Assembly: GCA_964557955.1 (NCBI GenBank)
Contig: CAZLCS010000013.1
Location: 51,291-115,290 of the forward strand
Direction: 5' to 3'
Source: JALOOX01 sp964557955
GTDB lineage: Bacteria; Desulfobacterota; Syntrophobacteria; Syntrophobacterales; Syntrophobacteraceae
DNA length: 64,000 nucleotides
Numbering within the stretch: position 1 is the stretch's first letter; each line of letters begins with the position of its first letter. Under the pieces are notes generated by a model. That model was not told where the DNA came from. It ran no database searches and worked only from the letters and a program-made list of their open reading frames with translations. Of the stretch, positions 52,868 through 61,022 are shown one piece after another. Made by a program: the position numbers and the translations under genes.

Positions 52868-53659
52868 TCATCGAGGCAGGCTGTCGAGCCAGGGCGTGAT
52901 GTGGTCCAGCAGGTTGAAATCGTGGTTGATGAGGCAGACGTGCCCGTATCCCCTGAGGACCTTGACGGAGGCGTTGGGCAGCGCTGACGCCATGAAACGG
53001 GCTTCTTTCACCGATGGCACGAGGTGATCGAGATCGCCGGCCAGAAAAAGGGTCGGCGTGCGAATTCGGCCGAGCTGATGGCGGACGTCGTAAGTTCGCA
53101 GGATTTCCAACCGGCGGATGTAGCCGTCCCTGCCGATCGCCCGCGTTCTATCGTGGAATTCAGCGAGGTCCACGGCCAGGGTATGCGGTGAATGAAGGCG
53201 CGATTCAGTGAAGCGGCGGACCAGGGGCATGGCTGCCCACGGCACTATCTTCAGCAGCCGAGGCGCCAGACTCAGGCGGAGCCGCCGGCGGATCACGGGA
53301 AAGGAATTGACGATCACCATCCCTGTGAGCAGCTGCGGATAGGCCAGGGCAAAGCTCAGGCACAGGGCGCCGCCGAAGGACTCGCCGCAGAGGAGCACCC
53401 GCTTGTGGCCCTTTTGTTCGACAGCCTCTTCAATGAGCCGCCTCAGGTTATCCACAAGGGAGTCCATGGTGCACTGGGGATCGTCCGGAAGCGGAAAAGT
53501 GAGCACGTGGAAGCGGCTTCCGAGGAGCGGGACCTGCCGGTAGAACAACAGGGCCGTGCCATCCAGTCCCGGCACAAGGATGATTGTGGGGCCTTTCCCA
53601 TACTCGTCATAAGGGTGATGGGGGAGCGTCCTGTTGTGCTTGTGCGTGGGCGTGTGCAT
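52868..53659 (-). CDS. Alpha/beta hydrolase
   Basis: About 263 aa. It has the oxyanion block ILVPGLDGTALLF, the nucleophile elbow CGESFGGAL, an Asp in LFLAGDLDHLVPS and a catalytic His in LRGYGHVCLIN, so the Ser-Asp-His triad is complete. The substrate is unknown. I choose the ATG at 53659, which lies inside the 3' end of the acyltransferase gene (53-base overlap), indicating translational coupling. The N-terminus (MHTPTHKHNRTLPHH) is His-rich and possibly disordered. Confidence 0.86.
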   Translation of the reverse strand: MHTPTHKHNRTLPHHPYDEYGKGPTIILVPGLDGTALLFYRQVPLLGSRFHVLTFPLPDDPQCTMDSLVDNLRRLIEEAVEQKGHKRVLLCGESFGGALCLSFALAYPQLLTGMVIVNSFPVIRRRLRLSLAPRLLKIVPWAAMPLVRRFTESRLHSPHTLAVDLAEFHDRTRAIGRDGYIRRLEILRTYDVRHQLGRIRTPTLFLAGDLDHLVPSVKEARFMASALPNASVKVLRGYGHVCLINHDFNLLDHITPWLDSLPR

Positions 53660-54416
53660 CAGATGCCGCCTCCAATGTCCGATTCCGTTCCAGGATTTGA
53701 ACCGGTATCCCCACATAGGTCTTCCCGGCTTCGAGTTTGGAATGCTTGGGCACCAGGCTGAGGGCGCCAATCTGGCACCCGCGTCCCGCTTCCACACCGA
53801 TGCCGATGATACTCGAAACGCCTGCCGTCACGTTATCCCCCAATCGGACCCGCGCTGTCTTGACCATGCCCTTTTCCACGGTGTGTCCGGAAAGGTGCAC
53901 TTCACTGCCGATGATCACGTTGTCGCCGAATTCCAGGAGGTTGTGATCCGTTACCCAGAGGCTGTTCACGAACACGCCGCGACCCATCTTCGCCCCATTC
54001 CAGCGCATGTACATCGTCCACAGGGGCGAAGTCCGAAAAACCATGCCGGCAAAGGTTCGAACCAGGTGGATGGAGATCATATATCGTGTCCAATTGAGCA
54101 GCGGCCAGTCGGGATCACGGATGGCCATTTCCGCGTCCTCCGGGGCCCGCCAGCCGGTGAGGCGTGTGGCCAATGCGGAAAGCAGCATGAGGAAGAATGC
54201 GAAGAGAAAATACGCGGGGATGAAAGCCATGCTCAAAATGAGCGTTTCCATCCAACGCCAGGGAAGCTTCCAGTGGAAATGCCATTCCCAGAATACGGCG
54301 GCAGGAAGAACCGAGAATCCGAACACGATGCTCTCGACGATGAAAGCCGAAACCAGCGTCCACAGAACGCGCACGGTGGTTTTCATGCTCCACCGCTTGT
54401 GGCTCGATTTCTCCAT
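53607..54416 (-). CDS. Membrane-linked left-handed beta-helix acyltransferase-like protein
   Basis: About 269 aa from the ATG at 54416, with a GGGAGG site. Residues 15-85 hold two long hydrophobic segments. The C-terminal half is a hexapeptide-type beta helix (GRGVFVNSLWVTDHNLLEFGDNVIIGSEV, GDNVTAGVSSIIGIGVEAG, GALSLVPKHSKLEAGKTYVGIP). Such domains transfer acyl groups and are often found in amino acid or polyketide ligase-associated proteins. It ends in a His/Ala/Gln tail (DAHAHAQAQQDAPP). The downstream hydrolase overlaps it, and an acyl-CoA synthetase lies about 500 bases upstream on the same strand, hinting at a shared lipid or acyl metabolism. Confidence 0.78.
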   Translation of the reverse strand: MEKSSHKRWSMKTTVRVLWTLVSAFIVESIVFGFSVLPAAVFWEWHFHWKLPWRWMETLILSMAFIPAYFLFAFFLMLLSALATRLTGWRAPEDAEMAIRDPDWPLLNWTRYMISIHLVRTFAGMVFRTSPLWTMYMRWNGAKMGRGVFVNSLWVTDHNLLEFGDNVIIGSEVHLSGHTVEKGMVKTARVRLGDNVTAGVSSIIGIGVEAGRGCQIGALSLVPKHSKLEAGKTYVGIPVQILERNRTLEAASDAHAHAQAQQDAPPSPL

Positions 54417-54592
54417 CTCCACACCTCCCGTGAACGACCGCGACGTCAACCACCCACCAGGGGGGCCGCCAATGCTGCGGGATTAGGGGGTGGCACGGGC
54501 CAAGCGAAGCTTGCCCGTGATCAGGTGAGCTTGTGTGGGCAAGCTCCGCTCAGTACAGGCCAACACAATAGAGTGTCCACCTCTCGAGTCGT

Positions 54593-54620
54593 CATTCCGG
54601 CAGTGTTCTGGCCGGAATCC
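54593..54620. repeat. ATTCCGGC/GCCGGAAT hairpin
   Basis: ATTCCGGC and GCCGGAAT form an 8-bp stem around AGTGTTCTG. A partial match, GTCATTCCGGCAGTACTG, occurs at about 14610, so it is dispersed. Confidence 0.65.
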
Positions 54621-54638
54621 ACAGAAAAGCCGGATGCC

Positions 54639-54702
54639 GGCTTAACGGCCATGAGCATCCGCGGCGCTCACCCCCACGCATGGAAATCTGTTTCCATGGT
54701 AA
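54639..54702 (+). repeat. 64-bp hairpin element, copy 2
   Basis: Plus-strand copy of the element at 25840-25903, differing at two positions. It ends in ATGGAAATCTGTTTCCAT, an 18-bp near-perfect palindrome. Confidence 0.85.
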
Positions 54703-54925
54703 AGATTGCCGGCATGACGAGCGGCGAAATGGAAATCTTTTTCTGCGGAGCTTAGCCCAGGGCACCCGACCTTGCCTGATCAATGAGCCTGTATCAACAG
54801 CATTGTCCCCCCATGGGGCCGCCACCATGTAAAGCCATCAACAGGTGGCAGGCTTCAGGAGCTTGTTCCACGCAACAACCGATTCCCGCCTGCCTCAGAA
54901 GGCGACTGGAGAGTCCGCCCGCCGC

Positions 54926-56719
54926 TCAGTCCGAGTACATGGATTCGATCAATGATGCGTATTCCCTGTTGACAACTTTTCGCCTGACCTTCAGCGTGGG
55001 GGTGACCTCTCCGGCCTCCAGAGTCAATTCGTGGGGAAGAATCCGAAATCTCCTGATCTTTTCGTATTCCCCCAGGTCCTTGGACCGGAGCTCGATCCTC
55101 TCTCTCATGAGCTCGATGATCTCGAGTTTTTCGACGAGCTCCTCACGCCCGGCGAAAGTCAGGTGATGTGCCTTCGCGTATCGCTCCAGGGTCTCGAAGG
55201 CCGGGACGATCAAGGCACTCAAATATTTCCTCTGGTCGCCGATCACCACGATCTGCTCCACGAAAGGATCCTCCAGGATGAAGGACTCAACGTGCTGCGG
55301 AGAGATGGTCTTCCCCCCGGATGTGATGATCAGGTCCTTGATCCTGTCCGTGATCTTCAAGAAGCCGTCCCCGTCGAATTCCCCCACGTCCCCGGTTTTG
55401 AGCCACCCGTTTTCCATGGCTTCAGCCGTTGCTTCGGGCTTCCTGTAGTAGCCCTGCATTACATTATCCCCCCGGACGAGGATCTCTCCCTGCGGGGACA
55501 GCTTCACCTCACACTGGGGCACCACTTTGCCCACCGTTCCGAACCTGAAGCACGCGGGCTGGTTGCAGGTCACCGTGGGAGAGGTTTCGGTGAGTCCATA
55601 CCCCTCATAAATCATGATCCCCGCTGCATGGAAGAACTCGGCGATCTCCTTGGAAAGAGGCGCGCCTCCCGAGACCAGGAATCGGATTCTCCCTCCGAAG
55701 ATCCCCTGTATCTTCTTGAGGACGAGAGCATTGGCCAGGAGGTGCCGCAGCTTGAGACCGAATGACACGGGGCGCTTATGCTTTTTGGCTTCACCCATCC
55801 CCCTTCCCACATCAATGGCCCATCGAAAGAGTCTTTGTCTTGAGTGCGGCGCTTCCTGCACACCGGTTCTAATGGCATTGTAGATCTTTTCGTAGAGACG
55901 GGGCACTGCGGTCATGACGGTCGGTCTGGCTTCTTTCATGTAATCGATGACTCTCCTGGGATCATCACAATAGTAGATGGTCGCACCCTGATGAAACAGC
56001 ATGTAACACCAGGTCCTCTCAAACACGTGACTCAAGGGGAGAAAGCAGAGCGATATATCCTGCTCATTGACATCGAAGAACTGATTGACCATCCTGATCT
56101 GATGGAAGAAGTTGCCATGGGTGAGCATGACTCCCTTGGGCTCACCGGTGGTCCCTGAAGTGTAGATAATGCTTGCTACGTCGGTGGTGGCGCCTTTGCT
56201 CAGGCGTCTGGCAATCTCTTCTTCTTGCGGGTGCTGTCTGCCCAGTTCGACGAAATCCCCGAAACGGAGAAAGCGCTCATGGCCGTCCAATTGGATTTCC
56301 TGGTCAAAAACGATCACTTTCAGGAGGCTACCAAGAGAGCCCGCCAAGGACTTTGCCTTTTCAACGGAATCCCTGCCCCCCACAAAGAGGACTTTCGCCT
56401 CCACCTCATCGAGGATAAGCTGCACCTGTTTGGCGCTGTTCGTGGCATAGATGGGGACGCTGATGGCCCGGAGAATCTGAGCGGCAAAATCCACGACGGC
56501 CCACTCGGGCCTGTTCGGGGAAAAAATGCAGACCCGTTCACCTTCATCGATTCCGATTGCTGCGAGAGCCGCAGCGACCGCTTCGATTTGCTCACCCAGA
56601 GCCGTCCAGGAAATGGACTTCCATGCTCCCGAGGCTTGATCCTTATACTGCATGGCGGTCCTGGGGCCAAAACGGTCGACTCTTTCGCGAATCATCCTTC
56701 CAAGGTGCTCTATTACCAT
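54926..56719 (-). CDS. AMP-forming long-chain acyl-CoA synthetase
   Basis: About 597 aa from the ATG at 56719 (AGGAGC site 9-10 nt upstream). The AMP-binding motif YTSGTTGEPKGVMLTHGNF, the GYGLTETSPTV block and the GWLKTGDVGEFDGDGFLKITDR-type hinge are all present, along with the DLIITSGGKTISPQHVE block. The full FACL/FadD15-type architecture is complete. It activates a fatty acid with ATP and CoA in the cytoplasm or at the membrane. No beta-oxidation genes adjoin it, but the downstream acyltransferase and hydrolase share its direction. Confidence 0.93.
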   Translation of the reverse strand: MVIEHLGRMIRERVDRFGPRTAMQYKDQASGAWKSISWTALGEQIEAVAAALAAIGIDEGERVCIFSPNRPEWAVVDFAAQILRAISVPIYATNSAKQVQLILDEVEAKVLFVGGRDSVEKAKSLAGSLGSLLKVIVFDQEIQLDGHERFLRFGDFVELGRQHPQEEEIARRLSKGATTDVASIIYTSGTTGEPKGVMLTHGNFFHQIRMVNQFFDVNEQDISLCFLPLSHVFERTWCYMLFHQGATIYYCDDPRRVIDYMKEARPTVMTAVPRLYEKIYNAIRTGVQEAPHSRQRLFRWAIDVGRGMGEAKKHKRPVSFGLKLRHLLANALVLKKIQGIFGGRIRFLVSGGAPLSKEIAEFFHAAGIMIYEGYGLTETSPTVTCNQPACFRFGTVGKVVPQCEVKLSPQGEILVRGDNVMQGYYRKPEATAEAMENGWLKTGDVGEFDGDGFLKITDRIKDLIITSGGKTISPQHVESFILEDPFVEQIVVIGDQRKYLSALIVPAFETLERYAKAHHLTFAGREELVEKLEIIELMRERIELRSKDLGEYEKIRRFRILPHELTLEAGEVTPTLKVRRKVVNREYASLIESMYSD

Positions 56720-57208
56720 CGCTGCTGCTCCTGCCCCTCTGTTGTGATCCCCACACATCCCCTGTCTTGACTGTCTGACTTCTTCGGCGCCAAACGGTCC
56801 AGACTCCCGGAGAATTTGAAAGAAGCTGCTCTGAGCCGCTGTCGCGAAAACATCGCGAACGGAGTGACCTCGTGAAAGATCATCCCGGACTGAATCGGCG
56901 CCTCAGGGTCAAGATTTCCTCCGCAGTTCACGCACCTGCCCCTTCAGAATGTTTTCGGCGTCAGAGGTTCAACACCGCGAGGGAAGTGAGGATTGGAACG
57001 ATTCGATCGATTTGGGTTTCAATTACAAATTTAAGAACCCCGGATCAGGATGTCCGTCCTCCTTTGAGCTCTTTTTTCCTGGTCTGTTCTTTCTCCCACG
57101 GGGCGTCCCGAGGCGTCCCGTGACAGGGGATGGGGAACGCTTGCCCGCGTACCGTCGCCGCGCCGCCGAACGGTTCCGCCTCGCACCAATGCTGTCAGTG
57201 TGAAAAGC
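56720..57208. other. Intergenic region upstream of the acyl-CoA synthetase
   Basis: 489 bases with no recognisable gene, repeat or RNA. The region includes the promoter side of the acyl-CoA synthetase gene. Confidence 0.4.
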
Positions 57209-57237
57209 GGCCCCCTTTTCAGACAAAAAGGGGGGCC
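57209..57237 (-). terminator. Hairpin overlapping the end of the pseudouridine synthase gene
   Basis: GGCCCCCTTTT (57209-57219) and AAAAAGGGGGGCC (57225-57237) pair around the stop codon of the minus-strand gene. In the minus direction the stem is followed by GCTTTT, so it can act as a compact intrinsic terminator that includes the last codons. Confidence 0.65.
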
Positions 57238-57974
57238 ATTTCCTTCCAGTTCCAGGGGAGAAGTCCCGGTTCGGGTCCGTGTGAAGGCCAGGGCCAGCCT
57301 CGGGGGAGGGGGGAGTGGAGGGTGAGATCGGTTTTCAGCGTGGGGTGCCGGACTGTGAGCTCACGCGCCAGGAGGGCGATCTGGGCCGAAGGCAGGGGAG
57401 CGGGAGCTCCGTACCGGAGATCGCCCACAATGGGGTGCCCGATATGGGCCAGCTGAGCGCGTATCTGATGCCGGCGGCCGGTTTCGAGGGAAACCTCCAG
57501 GAGACTGCGGGATGGGGAAGTATCGAGAACCCGGTAGGAGAGGCGCGCTTCCTGTCCGGTGCCGGCAGACTCGCCGAGGATGCGGCTCGACCGGTTGTCG
57601 CGGCGTTCCAGCCGGTGGACCAGCATTCCTCCTCCGCCGCGAACCCTGCCTTCCACAACCGCCAGGTAGCATTTGCGGACCGTTCCCGTTCGGAACTGCT
57701 CGCTCAGGCGGGCCGCCGCCTTGGAAGTGCGCGCAAAAAGGAGGACCCCGGCCACCGGACGGTCCAGCCGATGCACCACGCCCAGGAACACGCGGCCCGG
57801 CTTTTCGTACTTTGCTTTCAGCCAGTTCTTGGCGAGATCGAGCAGGCACACGTCCTCGGTTTCATCTCCCTGCACCAGCAAACCCGCCGGTTTGTAGAGT
57901 GCGAGCAGATGATTGTCGAGATGGAAGACGGGCCAGTCATCCAGCAGAAACGGGCTCCAGGATTGAGTCAGCAT
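57219..57974 (-). CDS. RluA-family RNA pseudouridine synthase
   Basis: About 251 aa from the ATG at 57974, preceded by AAGGAG; the 58028 and 58085 starts add residues without similarity. The core has LLALYKPAGLLVQ, VHRLDRPVAGVLLFAR with the catalytic Asp, and RRHQIRAQLAHIGHPIVGD with the conserved substrate contacts. Proteins of this type isomerise uridines in rRNA or tRNA. No S4 domain is present. The target site cannot be read from the sequence. The next gene upstream (divergent) is also an RNA-modification enzyme. Confidence 0.9.
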   Translation of the reverse strand: MLTQSWSPFLLDDWPVFHLDNHLLALYKPAGLLVQGDETEDVCLLDLAKNWLKAKYEKPGRVFLGVVHRLDRPVAGVLLFARTSKAAARLSEQFRTGTVRKCYLAVVEGRVRGGGGMLVHRLERRDNRSSRILGESAGTGQEARLSYRVLDTSPSRSLLEVSLETGRRHQIRAQLAHIGHPIVGDLRYGAPAPLPSAQIALLARELTVRHPTLKTDLTLHSPLPRGWPWPSHGPEPGLLPWNWKEMAPLFV

Positions 57975-58150
57975 GGTCTCCTTGGTCGAAGTGTCTTGAG
58001 GGGATGGGGCGATCACCATTCTTTCCATCTCGCCTGGATCCTGGTGTCGGCTGCGGCGTTTCAAACGGCTCGCACGGCTTGTCACCAGCGGGGATTCCTG
58101 CTATTGCCCTTGGGCGTCGGCATTGATCCGGCTGGAGAAGAGGTGCTCCC

Positions 58151-59683
58151 ATGAAAGACAGAGAAGATCGCCCCTCCAAAGGAGGGCGAGCCCCCAAGGC
58201 CGACTCGGCCCGCGACTGCGCAGGAACCCCGAGGTCGGGGGAGACCCCGGGGCCCGATCGCATGGCGGCGATTCTCAAAGGCGCAGAAATCGGCCTTGGC
58301 CCGGCGCAGATCCGGCTGCTCTGGCGGTACCACGAGCTCCTGCGGGAGGTCAATGCCGAACTGAATCTCACGCGAGTTCACAGCTTTACGAACATGGTCC
58401 AGAAACTTTACCTTGATTCCATACTCCCGGGCAAGCTCATGGAGCTTCCATCACCCCTGCTCGACGTCGGCACCGGCGCCGGAATGCCCGGAATTCCTCT
58501 GAAAATTGCCTTCCCCCACCTGGAGATCCGGCTGGCCGAGAGCCGCCGGAATCGGGTGGCATTCCTGGAGCGGGTGGTCGAGGACCTGAGGCTCACCGGT
58601 TTGAGAGTCATCGGACGGGGGATCTCTCCGTCCTTCCAGGAACCCGTGGCCGGAGTGATCACGCGGGCCGTTGAAGCTTTGGCGCCGAGCCTCGAACGCG
58701 TGAGGGGATGCCTCTCCCGCGGCGGCCGGGCCATTTTCATGAAGGGGCCGCGCGGCTCGGAAGAGATCCAAGAAGCTTTGCGCCGCTGGGGACACGAATA
58801 TCGTCTTGTCCACGATTTGCCGTACGCCATTCCGCACACCCCGTTCGAGCGGCGCCTCATCGTGTTCGAGCGGACGCACGAATCCATCGCCGAAGGGAGG
58901 GCGCGGGCCATGAAGTCATACGCGGTCCGGAAGGTCGAAAGCGACCAGAACGAAAGCTTCAGAACCCTGAGGAAGCTGCTTCAGAGCCGGGGTATACGGA
59001 AGGAAGGCCGTGCACTGGTTTCGGGTCGCAAGGTGGTGGAGGAGACCCTCAGGGACTTTCCGGACCGTTGCATCGGGTGGATCACCCCAGGTGAAGACGA
59101 GCCCCCTCCTGCGGTAAAGGCGTTGCGGTTCACCTGGTTTCAGCTCCCCCGTCCCCTCTTTCAGGAGCTTGACGTGTTCGGAACGGGCTCGCCGCTCCTC
59201 CTCATTGAGGTCCTTCCGATTCCCGCCTGGGATGCATCGGCAGAGCTTCCACCCGGTTGCAGTCTCCTCGTGCCGTTCCAGGACCCCGAAAACGTCGGCG
59301 CCGTGATCCGCTCTGCCGTGGCCTTTGGGGTCGAGCAGGTGATTCTCCTGGCCGAAAGCGCTCACCCCTTCCATCCCAAGGCCCTGCGGGCATCCGGGGG
59401 AGCCGTGCTGCGGGCACGCCTCGCTGAAGGGCCTTCGATTCGAGACCTCCCGGCCGACCTCTCGCTTGTCGCTCTATCGACCGAAGGCCGCGACATCGCC
59501 TCGTTCAGCTTCCCCGAAAGATTCGCACTGCTTCCGGGCGTCGAAGGTCCCGGTCTGCCGGACAGCCTGCGCACCCGGTGCCTCGCCATTCCCATCCGGG
59601 GGGGCGTCGAATCGCTCAATGCAGCCTCCGCCACGGCCATTGCTCTCTACCTGTGGGCGCGCAGCCGTTCAGGACTGCGCTGA
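58151..59683 (+). CDS. Fusion of RsmG 16S rRNA m7G methyltransferase and a SPOUT (TrmH-type) methyltransferase
   Basis: 510 aa with an AGAAGAGG site before the ATG. Residues 38-245 are RsmG: NLTRVHSFTNMVQKLYLDS, then DVGTGAGMPGIPLKI for SAM binding and MKGPRGSEE. Residues 255-510 are a SPOUT domain: NESFRTLRKLLQSRGIRKEG, PFQDPENVGAVIRSAVAFGV, and the trefoil-knot SAM site LPGVEGPGLPDSL with SLNAASATAIALYLW. Both halves retain their SAM-binding motifs and the reading frame is uninterrupted. RsmG makes m7G527 in 16S rRNA; the SPOUT half would make 2'-O-methylation at an unknown site. Normally these are separate proteins of about 210 and 250 aa. Confidence 0.9.
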   Translation: MKDREDRPSKGGRAPKADSARDCAGTPRSGETPGPDRMAAILKGAEIGLGPAQIRLLWRYHELLREVNAELNLTRVHSFTNMVQKLYLDSILPGKLMELPSPLLDVGTGAGMPGIPLKIAFPHLEIRLAESRRNRVAFLERVVEDLRLTGLRVIGRGISPSFQEPVAGVITRAVEALAPSLERVRGCLSRGGRAIFMKGPRGSEEIQEALRRWGHEYRLVHDLPYAIPHTPFERRLIVFERTHESIAEGRARAMKSYAVRKVESDQNESFRTLRKLLQSRGIRKEGRALVSGRKVVEETLRDFPDRCIGWITPGEDEPPPAVKALRFTWFQLPRPLFQELDVFGTGSPLLLIEVLPIPAWDASAELPPGCSLLVPFQDPENVGAVIRSAVAFGVEQVILLAESAHPFHPKALRASGGAVLRARLAEGPSIRDLPADLSLVALSTEGRDIASFSFPERFALLPGVEGPGLPDSLRTRCLAIPIRGGVESLNAASATAIALYLWARSRSGLR

Positions 59684-59849
59684 GATCAGGAAGGCCAGGG
59701 GAAAGCCTCGTAGGAGCAGGCAGTCAGGCCCTGTGGCTTGGACGCCTCCAGAGGGGCGTCATGGTCACAGCCCGGAAAATGATGGAAGTTGAGACCACGC
59801 TGAGGAGAACCAGGGCATCCGTACGCAGCCTGTTTCTCACAGGAGACCC

Positions 59850-59886
59850 CTTATGCAGGGCGAGCATAATCCTCTCCCTGCATAAG
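59850..59886. repeat. 11-bp perfect inverted repeat between convergent genes
   Basis: CTTATGCAGGG (59850-59860) and CCCTGCATAAG (59876-59886) flank a 15-base loop between the RsmG-SPOUT gene and the convergent OmpA gene. It could end transcription from both sides. Confidence 0.75.
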
Positions 59887-59954
59887 CTCGTTGGTTGGCA
59901 GGTTAAGTGCGGAGTCGATCCCCGCCCGAACGGGCAATCCCCGGGCGGATTTTG

Positions 59955-60602
59955 CTAAGACTGGATCGGGATGATGTCGAGAACAACCCGTCGATTCAAC
60001 TGGCGACCGGCCTCAGTGGCATTGGATGCGATGGGCCGGGTCTCCCCGAAACCGCGGGCAGAAATCCTTCTCGGGTTGACGCCGGAATCGGCCAGCGCAT
60101 CTGCAACGGCCCGGGCGCGGGCTTCGGAAAGGGTATAATTGGAACGTTCGGAACCAGTGCTGTCCGTATGCCCGCTGATCTGCACCCGAGTCTCGGGATA
60201 GCGATTGAGGATGTTGGCCACCCGATCGATCTCGTCATAGGCACCGGGCTTGAGCCGGTAAGAACCCACGTCGAAGAGCACATCGGTCCGGAAGGTGATG
60301 GCGAGATTGTCCCCCTGGCGCTGCATGCTCGCACCCTGCATCCTGGCCATTTCCGCCTGGAACTCCCGCTCCTGCCGATCCATGTAGTCACCGATCATGC
60401 CGCCTGCCAGACCACCGACCGCAGCTCCCGCGACGGCGCCCAGAACGGTCGATCCCGTGTCACGGCCGATGGCCTGACCCAGGGCCGCACCCGTGGCTGC
60501 ACCCACCCCCGCTCCGACAAGCACGCCCGTGTCCCGATGTGTTGCACAGGCCGACAGAGTGAAAACTGTGATGACGCACAACAACGGCCAAGTCTTCTTC
60601 AT
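59955..60602 (-). CDS. OmpA-family lipoprotein with glycine-zipper
   Basis: About 215 aa from the ATG at 60602. The signal peptide ends in lipobox LSACA, giving a lipid-anchored Cys. Next is a glycine-zipper stretch (GAGVGAATGAALGQAIGRD and AGAAVGGLAGGMIGDYM), then an OmpA peptidoglycan-binding domain with TDVLFDVGSYRLKPGA, ISGHTDSTGSERSNYTLSEARA and RISARGFGETRP. It anchors the outer membrane to the cell wall. Length and order match YiaD-type proteins. It is divergent from the NtrC-type regulator. Confidence 0.92.
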   Translation of the reverse strand: MKKTWPLLCVITVFTLSACATHRDTGVLVGAGVGAATGAALGQAIGRDTGSTVLGAVAGAAVGGLAGGMIGDYMDRQEREFQAEMARMQGASMQRQGDNLAITFRTDVLFDVGSYRLKPGAYDEIDRVANILNRYPETRVQISGHTDSTGSERSNYTLSEARARAVADALADSGVNPRRISARGFGETRPIASNATEAGRQLNRRVVLDIIPIQS

Positions 60603-61022
60603 CTGCTTTCTCCCTTCATTTTGTTGCCTTTCATGATGACAATATCCCCGTAGCGGGAATGCCTGCCCAACACCCCCTCCACACAATGCGCAGCGTCACC
60701 TGCAGCGACAAGGTGCGAGCGAAACACTGGCGTTCCGTCCGATCGCGGCATCTTGTTCCTTGCCCATCTCCTGGACTACGTGGGGGACATGGAGCTGGAC
60801 GCACAATGCCTTCCGAAAAATTAAGGAATTCCGAGCAAAGATGCAACCATCCAGGTGCACAGTCGTCCACTACCGCCTCCTTTCGCCCCCCGTAGATAGT
60901 CCCCTGGCGTTCATCGTCGGCTATACCATCTTCTGGGCCTTCGGTATAAGATAGTTTGGGCCAGGCGATGAGCTCCCGGGCAATCGAAGCACGATCCATA
61001 CAGCCGGAGCGGGAAAAGGGGT
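60603..61022. other. Divergent intergenic region
   Basis: 420 bases between the OmpA lipoprotein and the response regulator. No clear -24/-12 or -35/-10 boxes, repeats or RNA genes were found. Confidence 0.4.

Larger units (their letters stand above)
54417..54925. other. Repeat-containing intergenic region
   Basis: 509 bases holding a CATTCCGGC-type hairpin (about 54593-54620) and the second copy of the 64-bp element. No gene is seen. Confidence 0.6.
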
